A DNA stretch of 26,464 bases from Desulfonatronospira sp. (GCA_007127015.1 SLAE01000106.1:1-26464); one strand, 5' to 3'. Numbered from the stretch's first letter, positions 7,147-14,917 are shown. Program-made: numbers and translations. The notes: a model not told the origin generated them from the letters alone.

Positions 7147-10100
7147 AATTTTCATTATTTTTTTCCGATTTTCCTGCCGCAAATTCCAGATAGGGGATTA
7201 TTTTGCGGTTCTTGTCTCCTCCAGTGCCATCATATGTAATCGACACCACAGGTGTTTCGAATTGTTCTTCAATAGTTTTGACCATGGATTCGGTCACAAG
7301 TGAAGGACAGCAAAAAGAGGGGCTGGTTTGTACAAAAAGAGATACTTCAGGGTGATATTTTTTAATATAGTATAATTTAAGAATATTATCCATGGATTCT
7401 CCGTTGTTTTCCGGAATCAGATTAAACCTGGCCAATATGGATTCCGTGGCTACATCGTAAACCGGCTGAGGTTCATTTAGTATTTTGCTGAATTGCCGGT
7501 AGTATGCTTTTTCCCGGTGAACCATGGTTTCCAGAAGTGTCCGGTTACCAAGCAGGATCAGATATTTTCTTTCCGCGAACCACTTTCTGAAATAAGCTGG
7601 TGCTATCATCTTGACATATTCGCTGTAGGGTGTGGTAACCACCTCTCCGCCGTGGTCCTCGATAAAACGAATAAGTTCCTGATTAAACATAGGATTGTCC
7701 CGGACATAAAGATCCCCGAATATGGCCACATGGATTGTTTTTCCGGGCACGGTTTCAACACCCTCAAACATATCCACCACTTCACTGACTGCTGATTCTT
7801 TGTCCTTATTTCCCAGAAAAGCTTCTTTCAAAATTTCCAAAGACTTCTCAATAACCAGGTTAGTAACTCCTCTATGTTTCTCATAGGGTCTGATCCTGCA
7901 TCCCATCCTGCGCAGCAGACCTCCGAACATAAAAGCAAAGTAGGCATTCATTGCCGCTTTGATGGAAATATCAGCAAAAGAGATGTTTCCAGTATATACA
8001 TCGCTCTTTTCCAGTCCTCCGCCAAAAGATGAGATCATCTGTTTCAGCTTGTATGGATAAAGACGGATGTTGCACGCGATTTCTGAATAGGCCATCCATA
8101 AAACCGTTTGCTCAGGATTTAGATCATGGTCCATGACATGCTCCACAAATTCCTGGGCAATGGCGTTTATGGGAATGCACTGGCCGCTGTTCAGACGCAT
8201 GCTTCGTTTGATCACGTCCTGGTTCTCATCGAGCAGTCTGGCGTCCAGACCTTCTCTTTGCAGATTGGCCACCAAGAGCGGGCAGGTAAGGGGATCCCAG
8301 TTGGGAAAAAGAATGATTTTATCCGATATTGATCGAATTTTGACCGGGTTGAACCGGTCATTTACACATAACGGATCTTTTTTTTCCGAATCATGATTTC
8401 TGAAAGACCTGATGGCGGCCTCTATTCTGGTCTCATATCCCACGCTTGAGCCGTGCTCATCCATTTCCAGTATCAGATAGGGCTTGTCCGATCCTTCCAT
8501 CAGTTTTTGGAATGCTTCCCGAATGAAAGAGTCCGGAGAACAGTTGAATGAGGTCATAAGCACAGGGTAGAGCCCTGGGGTTCCGGCAACAATTTCCGCG
8601 GCCTTTATGATATCGGCGGCATAATTCCAATGCAGCTCATCAAGAAAAGGTTTGATTGTGAATTCATCTTCTTTTTCCAGGTTAAGCATATCCTGAAAGA
8701 AAGTTTTAATGCCCAGGGCTGCAAATATTGCTGGAATTTTTTTATTCATTGCCGGTGACAGCACAGTATATGGCCGGCCCAGAAGCATCACGCTGATCTC
8801 CCTTCCCTGAGCATATTCGAGCTCAAAAACCTTCCGCCATTTCTTCTGCCCTTTGTGCAGGTTGGCTTTTGCTTTTTCAAAGGCTCTGATTATTTCCACA
8901 ACATTCAGGCTGCTGTTTATTTTGACGGCAGCTCTGTAAATCTCCAGGCGCTGGTGCAGACTTGAATAAAGGTATTTAATCATTGGAGAGATCAGCTTAT
9001 CTCTGATGCGTTCGTCCATTCCGGCGACCATGGAAGGGATGTACTGAGAGTAATAGCAGTACTGACGTCTGGCGTCGGTTTTTCCTTCCTGATTGTCCAG
9101 ATAATGAGGCAGGAATATGAAATCACATTTTTCGGCCAGTATTGCCGCCTGACCGAGCATGGCAGCTATGGGAGAACAAAATTCCGCACCAGCCCGTTTT
9201 TTTCCGGTCTGAAGTACTTCCCTGCCTGCGTCTTCTCCAGTGATGGTCATAATGCCCAGCTGATTGAAAAAATCCACCCACATGGATATGTCCTCACGAA
9301 GATACAGGGCTGATGGAATTCCTACTGTTACGTTGGAGCCGTCTATGACAAGGTTTTTATGGGGAAATATACCTTTATGGGTGCGTATCAGATCAAATCC
9401 CGACCTGTTGTTGTCCACAAAATGTTTTGTCCTGTAATCACGACCGCACAGAAATCCGAAGGCCACAGGGCCGTCATCCATGTCTGCGACTGTGATCTTG
9501 CAATGATTTGCGCAGATATCACAAGTTTCAGAACGAACCGGAATTTTTTCCTTAAAGAGCTTCATGCCCCGAAAACTTGACCTGGTAATATTTTCCTCGC
9601 GCAGCATCAGGGCAACTCCAAGCGCTCCGGTTAGATGACAAAAGGGTGAAACATGAATGGGCCGCTCAAGTCGATGCTCAAAAGCTGCCACCAGTGCCCG
9701 GTTTTTAGCTGTGGCACCTTGAAAGCAGACTATATTTCCCATGCTGTTTTCGACAGCCACCTTGTTCAGGTAATTTTCGCGAACAGAGTGCAGAGCAGCT
9801 GCAAGGACTTCGTTTACAGAATAGCCGCAGCTCAGATAGTAATTTATATCCCGTTCCATGAACACCGTGCATCTGTCGCTGGCGATGGGAGATGCCACAC
9901 CCATGGTTTTCCCGGCATAAGCTTTGGGCTCAACTCCCAGGCGCTCAGCCTGTTCCTCAATAAAACTGCCTGTTCCGGCTGCGCAGACATTGTTCATGAT
10001 CGAAAAAGTAACTCTGCCCTTGTTCAGGGTGGTGAACTTTGAATCCTGACCTCCTATCTCGATGATCGTGTCCACTTCTGGATTAAGCTCGACCGCAGCC

Positions 10101-11374
10101 CTGGCGTGAGCGGTAATCTCGTCCAGAATCAAATCCGCTCCAGCCAGACGTCCTATGAATTTACGTCCTGACCCGGTTGTGCCCATACCGAGCACCTCAA
10201 AAACAATGCTTCTTTCCGTTGCCAGTGCATCAACGGCTTCAAGCAGACTGCACATGGCTTCTACAGGCCTTCCTGCTGTTCGAGTGTAAAATCCGCTCAA
10301 AACCTCTTTTTCAGGGGTCATCAATACAGCCTTGGTGCTGGTTGAACCTATATCCAGGCCAAGGTATACAGGATATTTGCAGCCCTGTTTCAGGCATGAG
10401 TAAATATCCACCTCTACCTTATCCGCGAACTTCCCGTGTTGGGCATGGTATTCAAAGGATTCGCAGGCATCAAAATCCGGATAAGATGAAAGTGAAAGTT
10501 CAAGGGGAGGATGCCCGTTCTTTTTTTTAATTTCGACCGGACTAATAACATCATAAACAGCTCTACCCGGTTTAATCTGCATGGACTCGTCCAGCATCCT
10601 GAAAGCGGCGCCAAGGGCTCCATAAAGATGGGCCAGGTCATCCACAACCGGAATAGAACCCAGCATTAAACTGATATGACGGACAACCGCCTGATTTCTG
10701 GCAACGCCTCCGCAGAAAATCACAGGAGCGCGTGGTTGTTCATTTTTAAAAAGCGTGTTTGCTATATTTGCAGCCAGACCGAGACATAAGCCGTCGCAGA
10801 TTGCCGACAGGCTGTAGCCCTCCTGCTGCGCGTGAATCAGATCGGTTTTGGCGAACACAGAGCATCTTGAAGCAATTTTGGGAAGACTTTGGCTGTTTGA
10901 AGCGGCAATTTCTGCAAGCTCGTTAATCCCTGAAAGATTCAGCCTGCCAGCCTGCTGATCCAGAAAACCTCCTGTTCCGGCAGCACAGGAGGTATTGGTT
11001 TTAAGACCTGAATATTCCCCCTGCGCATTGAAAAAGAGCATAAGGAATTTTTCACCTCCCACATGCAGAACCGAGCCTGTGTGAGGATGTAAATATTTTG
11101 CTGCGGCAATGACCGCAACCTGGTCGTCACAGCGATAATCCGCATTAATAAATTTTGTGGTCTGATCAGTGGCTGCTACCGCGGTTACATCTTGGAGATC
11201 TATGGTATCCAGCATCCTGGTTACAGTCTTCGGGATATCACCACGATGAAATTCGTAACGGCTCTGAAGTATTTCCCTGTCTTTATTCAAAACAACCATG
11301 CCTACAGAGACCGAACCCGCATCTATACCTAGAACCAGATCAGAGTCTGTAAAACAACTTCTGTCCAACTTCAT
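7118..11374 (-). CDS. Giant 2-hydroxyacyl-CoA dehydratase/benzoyl-CoA reductase-type activase, tandem ASKHA domains plus DUF2229/HgdB-like regions
   Basis: A 1418-residue protein of the BadF/BadG/BcrA/HgdC family, whose smaller members are [4Fe-4S] ATPases that inject electrons into 2-hydroxyacyl-CoA dehydratases or benzoyl-CoA reductase. Two ASKHA ATPase domains are visible. Domain 1 has GIDAGSVSVGM (16-26) and cluster cysteines CAAGTGGF (C130) and ASRCSVF (C171). Domain 2 has GLDIGSTSTKA (339-349), EIGGQDSK (439-446), CAAGTGSF (C464) and SDRCTVF (C502). Then follow a CDICANHC motif (618-625) with FLCGRDY (C643), typical of the DUF2229 region, and a C-terminal part resembling the dehydratase D-component (SPSFCCPSL, ITYDGTGGDKN). 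Domain 1 has GGEKF where domain 2 has GGQDSK. ATG at 11374 has AAGGGG upstream. No dehydratase gene is adjacent, so the partner and substrate are unknown. Family membership is secure; specific function is not. Confidence 0.9.
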   Translation of the reverse strand: MKLDRSCFTDSDLVLGIDAGSVSVGMVVLNKDREILQSRYEFHRGDIPKTVTRMLDTIDLQDVTAVAATDQTTKFINADYRCDDQVAVIAAAKYLHPHTGSVLHVGGEKFLMLFFNAQGEYSGLKTNTSCAAGTGGFLDQQAGRLNLSGINELAEIAASNSQSLPKIASRCSVFAKTDLIHAQQEGYSLSAICDGLCLGLAANIANTLFKNEQPRAPVIFCGGVARNQAVVRHISLMLGSIPVVDDLAHLYGALGAAFRMLDESMQIKPGRAVYDVISPVEIKKKNGHPPLELSLSSYPDFDACESFEYHAQHGKFADKVEVDIYSCLKQGCKYPVYLGLDIGSTSTKAVLMTPEKEVLSGFYTRTAGRPVEAMCSLLEAVDALATERSIVFEVLGMGTTGSGRKFIGRLAGADLILDEITAHARAAVELNPEVDTIIEIGGQDSKFTTLNKGRVTFSIMNNVCAAGTGSFIEEQAERLGVEPKAYAGKTMGVASPIASDRCTVFMERDINYYLSCGYSVNEVLAAALHSVRENYLNKVAVENSMGNIVCFQGATAKNRALVAAFEHRLERPIHVSPFCHLTGALGVALMLREENITRSSFRGMKLFKEKIPVRSETCDICANHCKITVADMDDGPVAFGFLCGRDYRTKHFVDNNRSGFDLIRTHKGIFPHKNLVIDGSNVTVGIPSALYLREDISMWVDFFNQLGIMTITGEDAGREVLQTGKKRAGAEFCSPIAAMLGQAAILAEKCDFIFLPHYLDNQEGKTDARRQYCYYSQYIPSMVAGMDERIRDKLISPMIKYLYSSLHQRLEIYRAAVKINSSLNVVEIIRAFEKAKANLHKGQKKWRKVFELEYAQGREISVMLLGRPYTVLSPAMNKKIPAIFAALGIKTFFQDMLNLEKEDEFTIKPFLDELHWNYAADIIKAAEIVAGTPGLYPVLMTSFNCSPDSFIREAFQKLMEGSDKPYLILEMDEHGSSVGYETRIEAAIRSFRNHDSEKKDPLCVNDRFNPVKIRSISDKIILFPNWDPLTCPLLVANLQREGLDARLLDENQDVIKRSMRLNSGQCIPINAIAQEFVEHVMDHDLNPEQTVLWMAYSEIACNIRLYPYKLKQMISSFGGGLEKSDVYTGNISFADISIKAAMNAYFAFMFGGLLRRMGCRIRPYEKHRGVTNLVIEKSLEILKEAFLGNKDKESAVSEVVDMFEGVETVPGKTIHVAIFGDLYVRDNPMFNQELIRFIEDHGGEVVTTPYSEYVKMIAPAYFRKWFAERKYLILLGNRTLLETMVHREKAYYRQFSKILNEPQPVYDVATESILARFNLIPENNGESMDNILKLYYIKKYHPEVSLFVQTSPSFCCPSLVTESMVKTIEEQFETPVVSITYDGTGGDKNRKIIPYLEFAAGKSEKNNENSIFSSALSA

Positions 11375-11694
11375 TTGTGCCCCTTTTTCTCCAAAAACAA
11401 CTGATAAATCTTTCCATATCGTGCTGAATTGCTCAACTTTCGCAAAAAAAACTCAATCATGGCAACGAATAATTCCGCAGCCCATACAATTTAAATAAAC
11501 ATATATTTCGTTCCGGCCATTAAGATGAGGGCTTGATTCAGTTTCTAAGCTGTTTGTTTTTAGGCAACTCTTCAGAGAACACCGGCTAAGCTGCACAGTC
11601 TGAGAGACAAGAAAATTTACGTAAGATACCGTAGAAAAGCCGCAAACATTATCAGGCAGTCCAACTACTTTACATGTATTTTTCTTGCGAAGTT

Positions 11695-11720
11695 CTCAGA
11701 AAGAATCTGAGTTGATTCTT
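11695..11720. repeat. Two overlapping, mutually exclusive small hairpins
   Basis: CTCAGA (11695-11700) pairs with TCTGAG (11706-11711), while AAGAATC (11701-11707) pairs with GATTCTT (11714-11720). The two stems share 11706-11707 and interleave, so only one can form at a time. Each stem is short (6 and 7 bp), so chance is a real possibility. Confidence 0.4.
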
Positions 11721-11897
11721 CAGGGATCTAGACATTGGCGGGCATTGATTGAATTGAACCTGTTTTTTACAGGAGAAGTTTTGGCATACTTTTTTGATGG
11801 GCTTGCTGCCAAGCCTGAATTGAATAGAAACTATCCCCAGTAAAGCTCTTTTTTAGCAAACCGTAGCTTTTGCGCAACGGGTCCCTTCCCTGTATCT

Positions 11898-11969
11898 TAA
11901 GCCCTCACAGAGTACAATTTTTTCTTGAATGTCCCTGACGGGTATGAACATATTGCCTGTGAGGGCTTA
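11898..11969. repeat. 13-bp perfect inverted repeat flanking a 46-nt core
   Basis: TAAGCCCTCACAG (11898-11910) and CTGTGAGGGCTTA (11957-11969) are exact reverse complements. The core contains a nested CCC-TGAC-GGG palindrome. It starts 22 nt past the stop codon of higA. It could be a structured 3' end for the higBA transcript, a small palindromic element, or an operator pair. I saw no clear target-site duplication at its edges and no second copy in the window. Confidence 0.75.
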
Positions 11970-11991
11970 CTCAAAGAACATATATATGACC

Positions 11992-12315
11992 CTAAATATT
12001 GACAGAGTAATCAGAAGAGCTGTGTGGCTTAATCATTCTCAGTTCTCTTTCTTCTGATTTTTTTGTACGATACATGTCCCAGCGCAGCTGCATATTAATC
12101 CAGAAATCCTCTGACATATTGAAAAACTTTGCCAGGCGTAAAGCTGTGCTGGGTGTTATACCGCGTCGTCCATTTACTATCTCATTAATTCTCTGATAAG
12201 GGACATGAATCGCATCTGACAAATCACGTTGCGTTATTGCCATCGGAGCCAAAAAATCCTCCAGCAGCATTTTTCCGGGATGCGTCGGTTCCCTGAATTT
12301 TGGAATTCTAACCAT
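11992..12315 (-). CDS. higA: HigA-family antitoxin (XRE-type HTH)
   Basis: A 107-residue helix-turn-helix protein of the HigA/VapI family, which neutralises a HigB-type mRNA-cleaving toxin and represses its own operon. Visible signature: REPTHPGKMLLEDFLAPMAI (8-27), then the helix-turn-helix QRDLSDAIHVPYQRINEIVN and GRRGITPSTALRLAKFF, ending with the family's SEDFWINMQLRWDM. The ATG at 12315 has AGGAG 8 nt upstream. It follows the toxin gene by 17 nt, giving the toxin-first order typical of higBA. The C-terminal tail (about 25 residues) is polar and looks unstructured. Confidence 0.93.
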   Translation of the reverse strand: MVRIPKFREPTHPGKMLLEDFLAPMAITQRDLSDAIHVPYQRINEIVNGRRGITPSTALRLAKFFNMSEDFWINMQLRWDMYRTKKSEERELRMIKPHSSSDYSVNI

Positions 12316-12332
12316 GATATTCTCCTGATATT

Positions 12333-12626
12333 TTAATGATAATCGACTATTTCAACATTGTCGGCATTACCATTATCCCATTTAAAACATACCCGATACT
12401 GATCATTGATTCGAATACTGTACTGCCCATCACGATTCCCTGACAGTGTTTCCAGACGATTTCCCGGGGGCACTTTTAAATCAACAAGACTTGTTGCGGA
12501 GTCAACCTGTTCCAGTTTACGCGCAGCTAGTGTCCAAAGATATTGTGGGCATAGTTTTCGGGCAGCCTTGCTGTTTTTACCATCAAAAACATCTTCAGTG
12601 GCCTGATTTTTAAATGATCGTATCAT
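12333..12626 (-). CDS. higB: HigB-family toxin (RelE/ParE superfamily)
   Basis: A ribosome-dependent mRNA interferase of the HigB family, paired with higA. From the ATG at 12626 it is 97 residues and begins MIRSFKNQATEDVFDG, as family members do. The core LVDLKVPPGNRLETLSG and the C-terminal QYSIRINDQYRVCFKW and VEIVDYH are diagnostic. The frame extends to an ATG at 12692 (119 residues), but those 22 extra residues do not match the family. Neither start has a clear Shine-Dalgarno sequence. A TTGACT about 30 nt upstream raises the possibility of a promoter placed so close that the message is almost leaderless. The pair sits between the tRNA-Asn gene and the activase, a common place for accessory insertions. 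Confidence 0.92.
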   Translation of the reverse strand: MIRSFKNQATEDVFDGKNSKAARKLCPQYLWTLAARKLEQVDSATSLVDLKVPPGNRLETLSGNRDGQYSIRINDQYRVCFKWDNGNADNVEIVDYH

Positions 12627-12800
12627 AAAATCACGGTAACACGGCTTCCATGCTAAGTCAATTTCGTGCATGCCAGCACGTAAATGACGCATCCATAGAA
12701 AGCTAAATCAATGAAAAGTGTGTAGTCGTTAGCAGGCGCAGCGCGAACTCATGGTCAATGGAGCCAAAAATACTACTTCTCCAATCAATAGAGCATGGAT

Positions 12801-12827
12801 AAAAAAAAGGCCACCTGAAGTGGCCTT
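12801..12827 (-). terminator. Rho-independent terminator of the tRNA-Asn unit
   Basis: On the minus strand an 8-bp GC-rich stem (AAGGCCAC / GTGGCCTT, arms 12820-12827 and 12807-12814 with a 5-nt loop) is followed directly by a run of eight T (complement of 12801-12808). It starts 7 nt past the encoded CCA end of tRNA-Asn. Confidence 0.88.
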
Positions 12828-12834
12828 GGAAATT

Positions 12835-12910
12835 TGGCTCCCCGGGACGGACTTGAACCGCCAACCTAGTGGTTAACAGCCACCCGCTCTGCCGATTGAG
12901 CTACCGGGGA
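12835..12910 (-). tRNA. tRNA-Asn (anticodon GTT)
   Basis: A complete 76-nt cloverleaf on the minus strand, including an encoded CCA (complement of 12835-12837). The acceptor arms TCCCCGG and CCGGGGA pair fully. The D stem is GCTC/GAGC. The anticodon stem GGTGG/CCACT carries the loop CTGTTAA, giving anticodon GTT for asparagine. The T arm is GGCGG-TTCAAGT-CCGTC. A terminator follows at once. It is probably transcribed from the promoter near 13082-13110, together with the tRNA-like relic upstream. Confidence 0.97.
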
Positions 12911-12939
12911 ACAATAAAAAAAATTGGTTCGGCTTAAAT

Positions 12940-13032
12940 TTCCCGTGGTTTTTGAACCGCCAATCACGCTGAAAGCGTGATTAACAGCTTGTCCGCTCTC
13001 CACGCCGCAGGCTTGGTTGAGCTACCTGGGAA
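12940..13032 (-). pseudogene. Degenerate tRNA-Asn-like relic with two palindromic insertions
   Basis: Directly upstream of tRNA-Asn, on the same strand, is a sequence that aligns with it in pieces: CCCAGGTAGCTCAA at the 5' side, GAGAGCGG, the intact anticodon loop CTGTTAA, and GGCGGTTCAA of the T arm, ending CACGGGA. Two extra segments interrupt it: a near-palindrome CCAAGCC-TGC-GGCGTGG in the D loop and a perfect AATCACGC-TTTCA-GCGTGATT stem after the anticodon loop. The anticodon stem and T stem no longer pair, the acceptor stem is imperfect, and there is no CCA. It is unlikely to be a working tRNA. It may be a decayed tandem copy, or a structured RNA that arose from one. Confidence 0.6.
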
Positions 13033-13043
13033 TATAATTTGAA

Positions 13044-13078
13044 AATCCTTGCGGAACCTGTTCAGCTCCGCAAGGATT
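13044..13078 (-). terminator. 12-bp hairpin after proX (likely terminator or leader stem)
   Basis: AATCCTTGCGGA (13044-13055) and TCCGCAAGGATT (13067-13078) pair perfectly around an 11-nt loop. On the minus strand, 40 nt past the proX stop, it is followed by a short TTTT. The U-run is weak for an intrinsic terminator. The putative tRNA promoter lies between proX and this stem, so the hairpin may instead sit at the start of the tRNA precursor. Confidence 0.6.
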
Positions 13079-13081
13079 AAG

Positions 13082-13110
13082 CTTATAATCCAGCAGGATT
13101 ATCAAGTCAA
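13082..13110 (-). promoter_or_regulatory. Predicted promoter of the tRNA-Asn unit
   Basis: On the minus strand TTGACT (13105-13110) and TATAAG (13082-13087) are separated by exactly 17 nt, with 5 of 6 matches each to the sigma-70 consensus. It begins 7 nt after the proX stop codon, and the expected start of transcription is near 13075. The relic, tRNA-Asn and its terminator follow in order. Confidence 0.6.
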
Positions 13111-13117
13111 CTTTTTT

Positions 13118-13969
13118 TTAGTTTTCCAGCCACTTTTCCACCAGGTCGGGATTTTCCTCTATGAAACGAACAGCATTAGCGTACAGGTCGGGGTGTTCCT
13201 GGTTCCAGTCCATTACAGTAGCCATATCTTCCTGGCTCCACTCAAAGTTTTTCAGGAAGTTGTAGGCGTCAGGAGCGTCTTCTTCCAATCCCTGACGGCC
13301 GATCTTACCGATGTACTCTTCTTCGCCATATACTTTTTTAGAGTCCTCAAGATATTTGAGATCCCAGCGGCCAAACTTCCAGTGCGGAGACCATCCGGTT
13401 ACCACGATCCAGTCCTCAGCGCGGACAGCGTCCCGCAAAGCTGCGGCCATGGTGGCATCGCTTCCTTCCAGCAGTTCCATGTTGGTCAGGTTGTATTCTT
13501 CCATGGCCTCTTCAGTTCTGGCCATTATTCCCGCGCCCGGATCAATGCCGGTAATCCTGCCTCTGAACTGGTTTGCATGGTCATTGAGTTCTTCAATGCT
13601 GTCGATGGTCACGTATTCCGGAACCACCAATCCGATTCTGGCGCCTTCGGCCAGAACACCCAGATCTTCAACGCGACCTTCTGTCGCATCCCAGTAGTCG
13701 GCATGGGTAACAGGCAGCCAGGCTGTAACCATGGCGTCAACATCGCCGGTCGCGATTCCCTGCCACATGGCTGCCGCGCTGACTGAAAGTGTTTCCACAT
13801 TATAGCCAAGCTTTTCCTGCAGAACCGCTCTGGCCACGTTTGTGCTGGCTACAGCACAGTCCCATTCAACATAAGCAAGGGTCAACCTGCCCTGGGCACC
13901 TGCTGGAGAAGATGTAAATCCCATCAGCATGGCCAGCACTGCTAAAACCGCTAAACCTTTTTTAAACAT
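13118..13969 (-). CDS. proX: Glycine betaine/proline-type ABC transporter, periplasmic substrate-binding protein
   Basis: Periplasmic binding protein of the OpuAC/ProX family that captures betaine-like osmolytes and delivers them to ProW/ProV. It is 283 residues with a clear signal peptide (MFKKGLAVLAVLAMLMGF, predicted cleavage after AGA at 23-25, no lipobox Cys). The mature part starts LTLAYVEWDCAVASTNVA and contains aromatic residues of the kind that form the betaine cage (YVEW, AMVTAWLPVTHADYW, VTGWSPHW). It ends VEKWLEN. The mature protein is rich in Asp and Glu, consistent with salt exposure but not proof. GGAGGT lies 6 nt before the ATG. It is the last gene of the unit, 111 nt after proW, with a hairpin in the gap. 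Choline or proline betaine are alternative substrates. Confidence 0.93.
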   Translation of the reverse strand: MFKKGLAVLAVLAMLMGFTSSPAGAQGRLTLAYVEWDCAVASTNVARAVLQEKLGYNVETLSVSAAAMWQGIATGDVDAMVTAWLPVTHADYWDATEGRVEDLGVLAEGARIGLVVPEYVTIDSIEELNDHANQFRGRITGIDPGAGIMARTEEAMEEYNLTNMELLEGSDATMAAALRDAVRAEDWIVVTGWSPHWKFGRWDLKYLEDSKKVYGEEEYIGKIGRQGLEEDAPDAYNFLKNFEWSQEDMATVMDWNQEHPDLYANAVRFIEENPDLVEKWLEN

Positions 13970-14005
13970 GGTGTACCTCCTACATTTTTATATTTATGGG
14001 TTTCA

Positions 14006-14045
14006 GGACCGCGGAAAATCAAATCTGTTTTTATTGAAGCGGTCC
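14006..14045 (-). repeat. Inverted repeat in the proW-proX gap
   Basis: GGACCGC (14006-14012) and GCGGTCC (14039-14045) pair perfectly around 26 nt, in the 111-nt gap between proW and proX. Stems in this place in importer operons often protect the downstream message so that the binding protein is made in excess; that role is inferred here. Confidence 0.55.
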
Positions 14046-14080
14046 ATATCAGCCTCTTGCCTGCATATTTTTGTAAAAAG

Positions 14081-14917
14081 TTAATCCTTGGTGGCCAGCT
14101 GGTGCAAAACACGGTCCAGTATTATGGCCAGGATAACGATGCCGATACCGGCCTCAAATCCTGCTCCCGGCTGCAGTCTCTGAATAGCCCGCCATACTTC
14201 GCCGCCCAGGCCTCCTGCGCCGATCATGGCGGCAATAACCACCATGGAAAGAGCGAGCATGACTGTCTGATTAACTCCGCCCATTATTGTGGTCTTGGCC
14301 AGAGGCAGTTGGATCTTGATCAGCTTTTGCCACCTGTCAGCCCCGAATGCGTCAGCGCACTCGGTAAGCTCTTTAGGGACCTGACGGATGCCCAGATTGG
14401 TAAACCTGATTGCCGGGGGCATGGAAAAAATGACTGTGGCGAATATGGCCGCCACCCGTCCCAGCCCGAAAAAGGGAATGGCCGGTATCAGATATACAAA
14501 AGCGGGCAATGTCTGCATAAAATCCAGTATAGGCCGGACAATTCTGTAAACTGTATCGCTTATGGCAGATATGATCCCCAGAGGAATGCCGATGATTATG
14601 GCTATAAGCGTCGCCACCACGACCAGGCTCAAGGTGGTGACCGCAGCAGACCACAGACCTATATTCCAGATAAGACCCAGACCCAGGAAAGTAAAGACGG
14701 TCACCCCTCGCTTCCTGGTCAAAAAGAAGACCAGAACCGTGGCTACGACCACAAGAATAATGGGGTGCACAGCCATCATCGTGGATTCCAGAAAACGAAG
14801 GCCCTGGTCAGCGACGGCAGAGAAGGCCCTGGTGGCGAAGGCCAGATGCTCCACCAGAAAGTCTATAGTAGCCTCTATGGTCGGTCCGATAGGAACTCTT
14901 GGCAGATCCAAGTTCAT
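14081..14917 (-). CDS. proW: Glycine betaine/proline-type ABC transporter, permease
   Basis: Inner-membrane permease of the ProW/OpuAB family, 278 residues. A membrane segment near 51-66 (HPIILVVVATVLVFFL) and several further hydrophobic helices are visible, and the BPD_transp_1 core carries the EAA-loop motif ADAFGADRWQKLIKIQLPLA, which contacts the ATPase. TLPAFVYLIPAIPFFGLG is also characteristic of the betaine/proline subgroup. Its ATG (14915-14917) shares one base with the proV stop codon (TAATG), and GGAGGT inside the end of proV is its ribosome-binding site, so translation of the two is coupled. Function follows from the proV and proX neighbours. Confidence 0.94.
   Translation of the reverse strand: MNLDLPRVPIGPTIEATIDFLVEHLAFATRAFSAVADQGLRFLESTMMAVHPIILVVVATVLVFFLTRKRGVTVFTFLGLGLIWNIGLWSAAVTTLSLVVVATLIAIIIGIPLGIISAISDTVYRIVRPILDFMQTLPAFVYLIPAIPFFGLGRVAAIFATVIFSMPPAIRFTNLGIRQVPKELTECADAFGADRWQKLIKIQLPLAKTTIMGGVNQTVMLALSMVVIAAMIGAGGLGGEVWRAIQRLQPGAGFEAGIGIVILAIILDRVLHQLATKD

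Larger units (their letters stand above)
11375..11991. other. Gene-free spacer between higA and the activase gene
   Basis: No open frame in this stretch of about 615 bases resembles a protein, and I found no tRNA-like fold. It must carry the promoter of the minus-strand activase gene, but I could not single out a convincing one. Notable structures are a 13-bp inverted repeat around a 46-nt core (11898-11969) and two overlapping, mutually exclusive small stems at 11695-11720. A short CCTGT/ACAGG stem with a T-rich loop occurs near 11759-11773. Confidence 0.6.

Noticed and set aside
12751..12910. tRNA-Asn as an attachment site of an integrated element
   Set aside because: There is no second copy of the tRNA 3' end in the window and no integrase gene, so integration here is not supported.
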